Below are positions 22,830-30,282 of a stretch of DNA of 30,282 nt, in pieces. Position numbers and translations under genes: made by a program. Source of the DNA: Nitrospiraceae bacterium (lineage in GTDB: Bacteria > Nitrospirota > Thermodesulfovibrionia > Thermodesulfovibrionales > Dissulfurispiraceae); contig PMYY01000151.1 of the NCBI GenBank assembly GCA_003170655.1, forward strand, positions 1 through 30,282, read 5' to 3'. Within the stretch, counting starts at the first letter, position 1, and every line of letters begins with the position of its first letter. The notes beneath the pieces are model-generated. The model was not told the DNA's origin, did no database searches, and saw only the letters and a program-made list of their open reading frames with translations.

Positions 22830-23525
22830 ATGTTGCTCGAAAACACCTCTGCCGTGTTTAAGAAAATGAGCCATGCCGCGATGCGGGCCGGCAGAAGGCC
22901 TGAAGATGTCAGGCTGGTGGCGGTTACCAAGACGGTAGGCATTGATGAAATAAGGAAGGCCGCAGATATTGGACTCAGGGTCTTCGGGGAGAACAAGATC
23001 CAGGAGGCTACAGAAAAAATTACAAATTTGAAATTTGAAATCTCAAATTCTAATATAGAGTGGCACCTGATCGGCCATCTTCAGAGGAACAAGGCGAAAT
23101 ATGCGGTGAGGCTTTTCGAGCTGATCCATTCTCTCGATTCGGAAGAACTTGCCGCAGATTTGAACAAAGAGGCTGAAAAGGCCGGCAAAGTCCAGAGGGT
23201 GCTTATACAGGTCAAACTTTCCACGGAAGAGACCAAGAGCGGCATTCCCGAACAGGACCTGCCTCTCCTTGTGAAAAAGGTGACGCGGCTTGAAAATCTT
23301 AAACTGGAGGGACTGATGACTATCCCCCCATTTTTCGCTGACCCGGAGCCAGCGAGACCTTTTTTCAAGCGCCTGCGCGAGCTGAGGGACGAACTTGAGA
23401 AGAAAGGGTTTGTTCTACCGGAACTCTCTATGGGTATGTCTAATGACTATGAAGTTGCAATCCAGGAGGGTGCGACCCTGGTGAGGATAGGGACAGCTAT
23501 TTTCGGTGAAAGGAGAGATACATGA
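22830..23525 (+). CDS. yggS: YggS family pyridoxal phosphate homeostasis protein
   Basis: PLP-binding protein that keeps free PLP and amino-acid pools balanced. The 231 residues show the TIM-barrel family pattern: LVAVTKTVGIDEI with the PLP lysine, FGENKIQEA, WHLIGHLQRNKAKY, HSLDSEELA, GLMTIPP and SMGMSNDYEVAI with VRIGTAIFG. About ten residues between the QEA helix and WHLIGH (NLKFEISNSN) come from an AT-rich repeat. ATG 22830 lacks a good Shine-Dalgarno; TATAGA ends 5 nt before it. It overlaps proC by ATGA; the yggS-proC-yggT-divIVA order is widely conserved. Confidence 0.95.
   Translation: MLLENTSAVFKKMSHAAMRAGRRPEDVRLVAVTKTVGIDEIRKAADIGLRVFGENKIQEATEKITNLKFEISNSNIEWHLIGHLQRNKAKYAVRLFELIHSLDSEELAADLNKEAEKAGKVQRVLIQVKLSTEETKSGIPEQDLPLLVKKVTRLENLKLEGLMTIPPFFADPEPARPFFKRLRELRDELEKKGFVLPELSMGMSNDYEVAIQEGATLVRIGTAIFGERRDT
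23021..23055. repeat. AT-rich palindromic repeat within yggS
   Basis: The segment contains two AAATTTG units and then CTCAAATTC, so most of it can fold back on itself (GAAATTTGA against TCAAATTC with one bulge). It is almost pure A/T inside a gene of about 50% GC, and encodes NLKFEISNSN in frame, just before the conserved WHLIGH strand, at a loop position. It resembles AAATTTCAAATTT-type dispersed repeats. Confidence 0.45.
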
Positions 23526-24307
23526 TAGCATTTATCGGGGGCGGCAACATGGCGGAGGCCCTTATCAAGGGGATTACGTCTCTCGGCAAGACAAGCATTA
23601 TCGTGTCTGAGCCGAGGGCAGACCGCAGGGATTATCTTGGCAAGACGTACGGAGTCCTTACTACGGAATCCAACAGCGAGGCAGCGGGCTCGGGCAATAT
23701 CATTGTCCTTGCTGTAAAACCACAGAACATGGTGGACGTCCTCAATGAGATAACGGGTGTTGTCACTCAGGAAAAAACTGTAGTATCCATTGCTGCCGGG
23801 ATTACCCTCTCTTTCCTGCAGTCCAAGCTCCAGACCGGGCGACTGGTACGCGTGATGCCCAACACCCCTGCACTAGTTCAGGAGGGAATGTCGGTCCTTT
23901 CACTCTGCTCATGCCTTCCTCAGAACGTGATCGCACCGGTAAGGGATATCTTTTCATCCATTGGAAGGGTGCTTACCCTTCCGGAAAAATATATGAATGC
24001 GGTTACTGCGCTTTCTGGTAGCGGACCTGCCTTTGTTGCCCTTTTTGCCGAGGCGATGACAACGAGCGGCGAAAAGATGGGGCTTACTCACGACAACGCC
24101 GCGGAACTCGCAATACAGACATTGATAGGCACGGCAAAGCTGCTTGAGACCGGCATGTCGCCCGAAGCTCTGAGAAAGATGGTGACCTCTCCGGGCGGGA
24201 CGACGGCCGCCGGGGTCAAGGTCTTCGAGGAAAAAGGGCTTTACGAGCTTGTCGGGCAGGCCCTCGATGCTGCCAGGAAAAGGGCCGAGGAACTGGCTTC
24301 AGCCTGA
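23522..24307 (+). CDS. proC: Pyrroline-5-carboxylate reductase ProC
   Basis: Last step of proline synthesis: reduces pyrroline-5-carboxylate with NAD(P)H. The 261 residues begin with the Rossmann motif FIGGGNMAEALIKG, then VLAVKPQNM, VRVMPNTPALVQEGMSVL, the substrate-site ALSGSGPAFVALFAEAM and the C-terminal signature MVTSPGGTTAAGVKVFEEKG. Length and motifs are complete. ATG shares bases with the yggS stop. Confidence 0.96.
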   Translation: MIAFIGGGNMAEALIKGITSLGKTSIIVSEPRADRRDYLGKTYGVLTTESNSEAAGSGNIIVLAVKPQNMVDVLNEITGVVTQEKTVVSIAAGITLSFLQSKLQTGRLVRVMPNTPALVQEGMSVLSLCSCLPQNVIAPVRDIFSSIGRVLTLPEKYMNAVTALSGSGPAFVALFAEAMTTSGEKMGLTHDNAAELAIQTLIGTAKLLETGMSPEALRKMVTSPGGTTAAGVKVFEEKGLYELVGQALDAARKRAEELASA

Positions 24308-24350
24308 CCCATATCCGCAGGCTAACAATAATATTAACAAGGAGGCAATT

Positions 24351-24650
24351 GTGTTTGTTCTCGGCAATTTAATCATATCAATCGCTCAGATCCTTAACAT
24401 ATTACTGGACATCTATTTCTGGATAATCGTCATATCGGCCCTGATAAGCTGGGTGCATCCTGATCCGTACAACCCGATCGTAAGATTCCTTTATCGGGTA
24501 ACGGAGCCTGTGCTCATGCCGATCAGGAGGATCGTCGGCAACAGACTGGGGCCCATCGACATATCGCCGTTTGTCGTGATTCTGATTATCACTTTTATCC
24601 AAAGATTCCTTATATCGTCTCTTATAGAGATCGGTTACAAGTTAAAATGA
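24351..24650 (+). CDS. YggT family membrane protein
   Basis: Small inner-membrane protein (99 aa) with two hydrophobic helices (about 4-30 and 72-92) separated by the conserved loop SWVHPDPYNPIVRFLYRVTEPVLMPIRRI. Members are linked to osmotic tolerance, cell shape or, in plastids, thylakoid organisation, but the mechanism is unknown. The start is GTG 24351 with AAGGAGG at 24339-24345; the frame is open to 24249 only as an overlap with proC. It lies between proC and divIVA, its usual place. Confidence 0.92.
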   Translation: MFVLGNLIISIAQILNILLDIYFWIIVISALISWVHPDPYNPIVRFLYRVTEPVLMPIRRIVGNRLGPIDISPFVVILIITFIQRFLISSLIEIGYKLK

Positions 24651-24667
24651 AGGGGGCCTAAACAAAC

Positions 24668-25132
24668 ATGAGAATTACACCACTTGATATTCAGCAAAAA
24701 ACATTCCCGACTCAGATGCTCAGGGGGTTCGAACAGGAAGAGGTTTATTCGTTTCTTGAACTGGTTCGTGAAGAGATGGAAGAACTGCTAAGGGAAAACG
24801 CTTCCCTGAAAGAGCAGTTGAGCCGAGCCGATTCCCAGCTGCAGGAATTCAATAATATGAATTCTACGCTTCGCGATACGCTCGTAACCACCCAGCAGAT
24901 GGTAGAGGAATACAAGGCCAATTCGCGTAAAGAAGCCGACCTCATCATCAGAGAGGCCGAGTCGAGGGCGGACGAGATCATCAAGGCGGCGCAGGAAAGG
25001 GCAGTAAAGATCCACGAGGACATTGTCGAATTGAAGGGCATCCGCCGCCATTTCAAGGAAGAGGTCAAGCGATTGATCGAGAGCCACATGAAGATGATCG
25101 AGTTTGACAAGGAGAGGGAAGAGGCTGAGTGA
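24668..25132 (+). CDS. DivIVA-family coiled-coil protein
   Basis: A 154-residue protein with the DivIVA N-terminal signature (MRITPLDIQQKTFP, RGFEQEEVYSFLELV), followed by a long coiled coil from about 30 to 150 rich in Glu, Lys and Leu. In Gram-positive bacteria DivIVA marks curved membranes and organises division or polar growth; in diderm relatives its role is poorly known. It lacks a long C-terminal domain. The last codons overlap the hisS start (GTGA). The gene order with yggS, proC and yggT is the same as in many Firmicutes. Confidence 0.9.
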   Translation: MRITPLDIQQKTFPTQMLRGFEQEEVYSFLELVREEMEELLRENASLKEQLSRADSQLQEFNNMNSTLRDTLVTTQQMVEEYKANSRKEADLIIREAESRADEIIKAAQERAVKIHEDIVELKGIRRHFKEEVKRLIESHMKMIEFDKEREEAE

Positions 25133-26382
25133 AATATAACGGACTCAAGGGCATGGAGGACATCCTGCCGCCGGATATCGCGGCATGGCAGGTAATCGAG
25201 GCCGCTGCACGGGACATATTCAGCCGGTACGGGTTCCAGGAGATTAGGGTGCCGATACTCGAATCTACCGACATCTTCATTCGCGGCATAGGCGAGGCGA
25301 CCGATATTGTGGAAAAGGAGATGTACACGTTTACCGACAAGGGCAATCGAAGCGTTGCCATGAGACCTGAAGGCACAGCTCCGGTCGTGCGCTGTTTTGT
25401 CGAAAAGAACCTTCAGACGCTTCCATCGCCACAGAAATTCTATTACTCAGGCCCGATGTTCCGCTATGAACGCCCGCAGAAGGGACGTTTCCGCCAGTTC
25501 TACCAGATCGGCGCCGAGGCATTCGGGGTCGCCGCCCCTTCGATAGACGCCGAGCTCATCATTATGCTCAAGAATCTGCTTGAGGCGATCGGCTTGAGCG
25601 GGCTGAATTTCGAGATCAACTCCATTGGCTGCGCCGAGTGCAGGCCTGCATATCGCCAGGCCCTACTCGATTTTTTCGGCGATAAACTTGCAGAATATTG
25701 TCCCGACTGTCAAAGGCGGTATGAGACCAATCCGCTTCGCATACTCGACTGCAAGATCGAGCGTTGCGGCGCGCTAAGGAAGGGCGCACCGATCGTGACC
25801 GACTATCTTTGTGAGAGTTGCCGGAAGCATTTCGACGATCTGCTTTCAATTCTCAATGCATTCAATGTTCCATATACGCTGAACCCTAATCTCGTTCGCG
25901 GCCTGGATTATTACACAAAGACAACCTTTGAGGTAACAAGCGAACATCTTGGCGCGCAGAAGGCTGTTGCAGCAGGCGGCAGGTATGACCGGCTGGTCGA
26001 GGAATTCGGCGGACCTGCAACCCCCGCAATTGGCTTTGCTGTCGGAATGGAGAGGCTGGTGACTCTTCTTAAGGAGAAACAGTCGATTGAAGTTCCGTCG
26101 CCGAAGGTCTTTGTTGCAACGCTGGGCAAGGAATCGGAACTTGAAGGCTTCAGGATCGTCGAGACATTGAGATCGCAAGGCATCTGGGCCGAACAAAGCT
26201 ACGGCGGCTCATCTCTAAAAAGCCAGCTTCGCCGTGCTGACCGCCTGGGCGCTGAATTTGCGCTCATCATCGGAGAGAATGAACTCAAGGCCGGTAAGGC
26301 GCAGTGGAAGAACCTGAAGGTAAAGGAGCAAGGCGAAGTTGCAATTGCGGATATTACAGCACTCTTTGCGATCACTAGCTGA
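25129..26382 (+). CDS. hisS: Histidyl-tRNA synthetase HisS
   Basis: Class II synthetase charging tRNA-His; 417 residues, normal length. It shows LKGMEDILPPDI at the start, motif 2 FYYSGPMFRYERPQKGRFRQF, a cysteine-rich insert (about 165-240, with IGCAECRPAYR, YCPDCQRRYETNP, LCESCRKHF) as in many bacterial forms, the HisA motif LVRGLDYYTKTTFEV, motif 3 AIGFAVGMERL, and the anticodon-binding domain from about 325. The start is GTG 25129, overlapping the divIVA TGA. Its stop is 8 nt from that of the converging TatD-radical SAM gene. Confidence 0.96.
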   Translation: MKYNGLKGMEDILPPDIAAWQVIEAAARDIFSRYGFQEIRVPILESTDIFIRGIGEATDIVEKEMYTFTDKGNRSVAMRPEGTAPVVRCFVEKNLQTLPSPQKFYYSGPMFRYERPQKGRFRQFYQIGAEAFGVAAPSIDAELIIMLKNLLEAIGLSGLNFEINSIGCAECRPAYRQALLDFFGDKLAEYCPDCQRRYETNPLRILDCKIERCGALRKGAPIVTDYLCESCRKHFDDLLSILNAFNVPYTLNPNLVRGLDYYTKTTFEVTSEHLGAQKAVAAGGRYDRLVEEFGGPATPAIGFAVGMERLVTLLKEKQSIEVPSPKVFVATLGKESELEGFRIVETLRSQGIWAEQSYGGSSLKSQLRRADRLGAEFALIIGENELKAGKAQWKNLKVKEQGEVAIADITALFAITS

Positions 26383-26390
26383 CTTAAGCA

Positions 26391-27785
26391 TTACCCCACC
26401 ACATCCAGTTCTCTCACTCGGAGTTTAACGCCGAGATCATCGGTTATCTGCCGACACTTATCGACATCGACGCCTTCTATGTCGATTACCGTAGCCTGTA
26501 CATCAGGGATATAATTACACGCAACACGAATGAAGTCAATAACTCCGGCGAACGCGTTACTGAAGGATGATCCGCAGATTCTGTTGTAGGTTTCTTCGTC
26601 CTGGGCATCGAGGCTGATCGACAATGAATCGACAAGTCCTTTCAGTTCCGGAAGTATGTTTCTCTTGTTGATGAGATTCCCCTGACCGTTCGTATTTATT
26701 CTGACCTTTCCGCCCCGCTCTTTGACCCATGCGGCAACGGACTTGACGACATCGAGCCTTAACAAGGGTTCCCCGTATCCGCAGAAAACCACCTCGCTAT
26801 ATCTCGATGGGTCGCCGATGGCCGACTCAAGCTCTTTTTCGGTTGGCTCGCTTTCCAGCCGCAGGTTGTGACCTTTTACGAAATCGGACTGGTACCGGAT
26901 GCAGAATGAACATTTGTTCGTGCACCTGTTTGTGATATTAAGATACAAGCTGTCGCGAATCTTGTAGACGATACGCGCTTCTTCAGGCATGCCGATACCG
27001 AAAAGCCTCTTGGCATTAAGTGTGGTCATCCTGTCGATATCTTCGAGCGTCACGCCCCTTAGTGCGGCGATATGTTTTGCCGTATGGACGATGAACGCCG
27101 GTTCGTTCCGCTTGCCTCTTAATGGATCAGGGGCAAGATAAGGAGCGTCTGTCTCGATTAGGAGGCGCTCGTCTGGCACCATCTTTGCAACTTCCCTGAG
27201 TACTGCTGATTTCTTGAAGGTCACCGGTCCGGCAAAGGAGATATGCAAACCGAGGCCCAAGGCATGCTCTGCCATGTCTGCGTCGCCCGAGAAACAGTGC
27301 ATAACGCCTTTATTGACGCCGGATTCTTCGAGTATGCGAAATGTGTCTTCACGTGCGTCGCGACTGTGGATGACGACCGGCAAATCGCACTCTTTTGCGT
27401 AGGAGAGCTGCTTTGCAAAGACCGTGCGCTGGATTTCGCGTGGTGAGTGATCGTAGTAATAGTCGAGGCCTATTTCTCCAAGGGCAACGATTCTGGGGAT
27501 GTCCCCGCCCTCGCAGGTTGTCCTATATGCTCTGCTTTCTGAAATCCATGACCTGATCTGTCCAAAGATTTCCTCCGATAAATCCTTGGCATCGTGGGGG
27601 TGGATACCGACTGCTGCGTAGACGAAGTCGTATTTTTTCGAAAGGTCGACAGCCCCTTTGCAGCCTTTGAAATCGGAGCCGATAGTGACAAGCGCCTCGA
27701 TACCTGCCTCCTTCGCCCGATTGAGGACCTCCTGAAGGTCGTCCTTGAACTGAAGCATCTCCAGATGACAATGGGTGTCTATCAT
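26391..27785 (-). CDS. TatD-family nuclease fused to a radical SAM domain
   Basis: A 464-residue two-domain protein. Residues 1-265 are a complete TatD metal-dependent hydrolase: IDTHCHLEM, AAVGIHPHDAK, ALGEIGLDYYYD, VIHSRDA, GVMHCFSGD and LIETDAPYLAPDP. From about 270 a radical SAM domain follows, with LYLNITNRCTNKCSFC (Cys288, 292, 295) and FCGYGEPLLR, matching the TatD-linked radical SAM family that is normally a separate neighbouring gene. TatD enzymes are 3'-5' exonucleases or D-aminoacyl-type hydrolases; the substrate of the radical SAM part is unknown. The joint is short and in frame without a break. ATG 27785 has AAGGAA at about 8 nt. Confidence 0.9.
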   Translation of the reverse strand: MIDTHCHLEMLQFKDDLQEVLNRAKEAGIEALVTIGSDFKGCKGAVDLSKKYDFVYAAVGIHPHDAKDLSEEIFGQIRSWISESRAYRTTCEGGDIPRIVALGEIGLDYYYDHSPREIQRTVFAKQLSYAKECDLPVVIHSRDAREDTFRILEESGVNKGVMHCFSGDADMAEHALGLGLHISFAGPVTFKKSAVLREVAKMVPDERLLIETDAPYLAPDPLRGKRNEPAFIVHTAKHIAALRGVTLEDIDRMTTLNAKRLFGIGMPEEARIVYKIRDSLYLNITNRCTNKCSFCIRYQSDFVKGHNLRLESEPTEKELESAIGDPSRYSEVVFCGYGEPLLRLDVVKSVAAWVKERGGKVRINTNGQGNLINKRNILPELKGLVDSLSISLDAQDEETYNRICGSSFSNAFAGVIDFIRVACNYIPDVQATVIDIEGVDVDKCRQITDDLGVKLRVRELDVVG

Positions 27786-27887
27786 TTAACATTCCTTTTC
27801 ATAAATATGAGCTGAAATTAATTGTAACCGTTTTGACAGAAAGGTATCCATAATTCAACGGCACACTGCCGAGTTTGTTCGATGCGC

Positions 27888-27912
27888 AGACTTCCCCTTT
27901 CAAAAAAAGTCT
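27888..27912. promoter_or_regulatory. Inverted repeat upstream of the second pilB-like gene
   Basis: AGACTT (27888-27893) and AAGTCT (27907-27912) form a 6-bp dyad with a 13-nt spacer, in the place of the -35 region for a TATAGT at 27928-27933. It may be an operator, but six-base dyads can occur by chance. Confidence 0.3.
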
Positions 27913-27933
27913 ATTTATCGTAAACTTTATAGT

Positions 27934-29673
27934 GTGGATAGGACATTGCTCGGACAACTCCTGGTAAAGGCCAGGCTGATCAACGAAAAACAGCTTCAGG
28001 ACGCTCTTGTCATCCAAAAGACCGAAGGAAAGAGGATCGGCTCAGCACTGCTGAAGATTGAGGCCGTCTCGGAAGAGAGCCTGATAACCTTTTTGAGCAG
28101 GCAGTACAATGTGCCTCCGATAAACTTGACGGATTTCAATTTCGACCCTTCGGTGCTGAAATATATTCCATACGAAATCGCCAAGAGATATCATGTTATC
28201 CCACTGACGCTGACCGGTGGCAACCTCAGGGTGGCCATAGCCGATCCCTCCAACCACTTTGCCGTCGAGGACATCAAGTTTGTTACAGGTATGAATATTT
28301 CAGTTTATGTCGCGATGGAGTCGTTAATTATGGATTCGATAGAACGGCACTATCCTGAAACCGAGAAGGCCAGGAGCAACCTTGAAGCAAAAAACAACAC
28401 GAAACGAGAAAAGGTGCAGATAGAAGAGGTCAACCAAAGCCTCAACGCAGGCATCGATGAGGTTACTGTTTCAGAGGTGGCCAAGGAAGTGGAACAGAAA
28501 GACCTGACCGTTCCGATCGAGAAGATGATCAAGGGGATCATCATCAATGCTGTGAAGTACCGTGCGAGCGATATCCATATTGAACCGAGCGAAGAGATGC
28601 TCAGGGTCCGTTATCGCATCGATGGTGTGCTCAAGCCTGTGCTCAAACTTCCCGCCCCGATGAAGAACATCATGGCTGCAAAGATTAAGATAATGTTCCA
28701 CCTCGATGTTGCCGAAAAACGGATGCCGCAAAGGGGACGTACTAAATTCCGCTTCGGAACTAACAAGGAGATAGATTGCCGCGTCTCGACCTTCCCCATT
28801 TTGTTCGGCGAAAAGATCGTAATCAAGGTGCTGGACAAAGCCCACATGCCTTTCGATATCATCAAGCTGGGCTTTGATCAGGAGCAGCTCCTCGATTTCA
28901 CTGAAGCGATCGAACGTCCGCAGGGGATGGTGATTATTTCCGGGCCGGCAGAGAGCGGCAAGACGACAACTATTTATTCCGCCCTTCTGCATCTCAATAA
29001 ACCCGGCATAAACATTATGACTGCCGAAGATCCGATTGAAATCAATCTTTACGGAATCAATCAGGGACAGGTAACCCCGGACATAGGACTCACCTACGTT
29101 GCTGCTATCGAGTCGTTTCTCAGCCAGGATTCCGATATCATTATGCTTGGAGAGTTGAAGGACCATTTGACTGCGGAGTTGGCCGTGAAGGCGGCGTTGA
29201 CAGGACATCTCGTACTAAGCACGCTCCCGGCAAATGATGCCGCCGGTATCCTGACTCGCCTGGTCAACATGGGCATTGAACCTTTTGCGGTAGCGTCTGC
29301 CGTGTCTCTGGCCGTGTCCCAGAGGCTGGTAAGGATAGTCTGCGAGCATTGCAAGACAGAGCAGACCTTTGACGAGGATACTATGCTGAAGATAGGGTTC
29401 CCATCGGACGTTATCGGCAGCGCCGCCTGCTATATGGGTGAAGGATGTCAGAACTGCAATAATACGGGCTATGCCGGGAGAACGGCGATTTATGAAGTCA
29501 TGCCCATAAAGAAAGAACTGCAAGACCTGGTGCTGCGGAATGTGTCCACGGCCGATCTGAAGCAGGAGGCGGTATTGCTTGGCATGACAACTCTCCGACA
29601 GAGCGGCATCCGAAAGGTCATCGAAGGGACAACATCGGTGGAAGAAGTCTTGAGGGTGACCTTTGAGGATTGA
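27934..29673 (+). CDS. PilB-like type IV pilus ATPase with altered catalytic motifs
   Basis: A 579-residue secretion-ATPase relative directly upstream of pilT. It keeps the MshEN-like N terminus (LLGQLLVKARLINEKQLQDAL), ASDIHIEPS, the two CxxC zinc pairs (CEHC, CQNC) and YAGRTAIYEVMPI. The catalytic region deviates: Walker A is GPAESGKT instead of GPTGSGKT, the Walker B stretch is SQDSDIIMLGELKDHLTAE instead of RQDPDxxxxGExRDxETAE, and the His box is TLPAND instead of TLHTND, so the conserved His and two arginines are lost. It may hydrolyse ATP poorly or act in a mixed complex. The start is GTG 27934 or TTG 27946; TATAGT at 27928-27933 fits the latter better. No frameshift is seen. Confidence 0.85.
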   Translation: MDRTLLGQLLVKARLINEKQLQDALVIQKTEGKRIGSALLKIEAVSEESLITFLSRQYNVPPINLTDFNFDPSVLKYIPYEIAKRYHVIPLTLTGGNLRVAIADPSNHFAVEDIKFVTGMNISVYVAMESLIMDSIERHYPETEKARSNLEAKNNTKREKVQIEEVNQSLNAGIDEVTVSEVAKEVEQKDLTVPIEKMIKGIIINAVKYRASDIHIEPSEEMLRVRYRIDGVLKPVLKLPAPMKNIMAAKIKIMFHLDVAEKRMPQRGRTKFRFGTNKEIDCRVSTFPILFGEKIVIKVLDKAHMPFDIIKLGFDQEQLLDFTEAIERPQGMVIISGPAESGKTTTIYSALLHLNKPGINIMTAEDPIEINLYGINQGQVTPDIGLTYVAAIESFLSQDSDIIMLGELKDHLTAELAVKAALTGHLVLSTLPANDAAGILTRLVNMGIEPFAVASAVSLAVSQRLVRIVCEHCKTEQTFDEDTMLKIGFPSDVIGSAACYMGEGCQNCNNTGYAGRTAIYEVMPIKKELQDLVLRNVSTADLKQEAVLLGMTTLRQSGIRKVIEGTTSVEEVLRVTFED

Positions 29674-29686
29674 AGGAACTGATCGA

Positions 29687-30282
29687 ATGGCCGAACTTAT
29701 AGAACTCCTGAAGTTTATGATAGACAAGGGGGCATCAGACCTCCATATAACTACCGGGACCAATCCCCGTTTCAGGCTGGCGGGCAAACTGATACTAATC
29801 GAGGATTATCGCATACTGACCCCCGAAGACACCAGGGAGCTTTGCTGCAGCTTTATGAACGAGTCGCAGATGAAGAAATTCGAGGCTACTAATGAGATCG
29901 ATGTTTCCTTCGGGGTAAAGGGTCTGAGCAGATTCAGGGCCAATATCTTCATGCAAAGAGGAGCGGTAGCCGGCACCTTCAGGGAGATACCCTTTCACAT
30001 TAAGGGCTTCAAGGAACTAGGCATCCCGGAGGCGGTTGAAGACATCCTTAAAAAGACGCAAGGACTGATTCTGGTAACCGGGCCTACGGGGAGTGGTAAG
30101 TCTACAACTCTGGCCTCGATGATCGAGACGATCAATCTCCATCGAGAGGCACATATCGTTACGATCGAAGACCCGATAGAGTTTTTGCACAGCCACAACA
30201 GATGCCTGATCAACCAGCGGGAGCTTGATTCCGACACCCCTTCATTCGCATCGGCGCTCAAATACGTTCTGCGCCAGGACCC
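29687..30282 (+). CDS. pilT: Twitching motility ATPase PilT, 3' end beyond window
   Basis: Retraction ATPase of type IV pili. The first 198 residues are present and the gene runs off the window end. They show the PilT N-terminal pattern (LLKFMIDKGASDLHIT, PRFRLAGKL), the FRANIFMQRGAVAGTFREIP strand, Walker A GPTGSGKST, the Asp box TIEDPIEFLH and the beginning of Walker B (YVLRQDP). All visible motifs are canonical, in contrast to the gene before it. ATG 29687 has AAGGA at 29673-29677 and follows the pilB-like stop by 13 nt, so they share a transcript; pilC is expected next. Confidence 0.93.
   Translation, partial: MAELIELLKFMIDKGASDLHITTGTNPRFRLAGKLILIEDYRILTPEDTRELCCSFMNESQMKKFEATNEIDVSFGVKGLSRFRANIFMQRGAVAGTFREIPFHIKGFKELGIPEAVEDILKKTQGLILVTGPTGSGKSTTLASMIETINLHREAHIVTIEDPIEFLHSHNRCLINQRELDSDTPSFASALKYVLRQD

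Noticed and set aside
28471..29208. 245-codon ORF opposite the second pilB-like gene
   Set aside because: Shadow of the conserved ATPase on the other strand; no recognisable domain.
1..30282. CRISPR array, insertion sequence, prophage or defence island
   Set aside because: No regularly spaced repeats, transposase, integrase or phage genes; nearly all genes belong to known housekeeping families.

Overview
The window is ordinary chromosomal DNA of a Gram-negative bacterium of medium GC content, densely packed with housekeeping genes. Several traits together suggest Nitrospirota (Thermodesulfovibrio-like) or, less likely, Desulfobacterota: a DivIVA-family protein beside YggS/ProC/YggT, an archaeal/thermophile-type RNA-ligase partner protein, a GSU3473-like small protein, LapB-type and Tat proteins of a diderm, DapL-type lysine synthesis, and several type IV pilus ATPases. 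This taxonomic call is inference from gene content. I see no phage, insertion sequence, CRISPR array, tRNA or rRNA.

Layout. 1-496 holds no convincing gene but has several small hairpins and a 15-bp palindrome. 497-5289 (+) is a run of dnaJ, rsmE, rsfS, rlmH, a fused lapA-lapB gene and an RNA-ligase partner gene. 5290-5886 (-) is a DedA membrane protein, followed by tatA (+) and a small GSU3473-like gene (-). 6618-11073 (-) is pncC, ligA and a membrane sensor diguanylate cyclase split by one in-frame TAA. A small unassigned ORF lies at 11143-11313. 11386-13266 (-) is leuA with its own promoter, short leader ORF and terminator/antiterminator leader. Then come rlmN (+) with a strong terminator, a YkgJ-type Cys-cluster protein (-), a canonical PilB/GspE ATPase (+), the dapL-folK-yjbQ operon (-), a small secreted Lys/Ala-rich protein (-), and a histidine kinase / sigma54-activator pair (-). 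22830-26382 (+) is yggS-proC-yggT-divIVA-hisS. The end has a TatD nuclease fused to a radical SAM domain (-), a second, degenerate PilB-like ATPase (+) and the start of pilT (+).

How the genes work together. The first block serves protein folding and ribosome maturation (DnaJ, RsmE, RsfS, RlmH) and envelope control (LapAB). pncC-ligA joins NAD recycling to the NAD-dependent ligase. The pilus ATPases carry MshEN-like N-terminal domains, a fold that binds c-di-GMP in some relatives, and a diguanylate cyclase sits in the same window, but a functional link is only a guess.

No clearly new multi-gene system is visible. The observations most worth following are the conditional leader of leuA, the pilus-locus PilB paralogue with an altered His box and Walker region, the LapA-LapB and TatD-radical SAM fusions, the nonsense-split diguanylate cyclase, and a recurring pattern of -10-like hexamers ending 3-9 nt before start codons that lack a Shine-Dalgarno sequence, which points to leaderless mRNAs.
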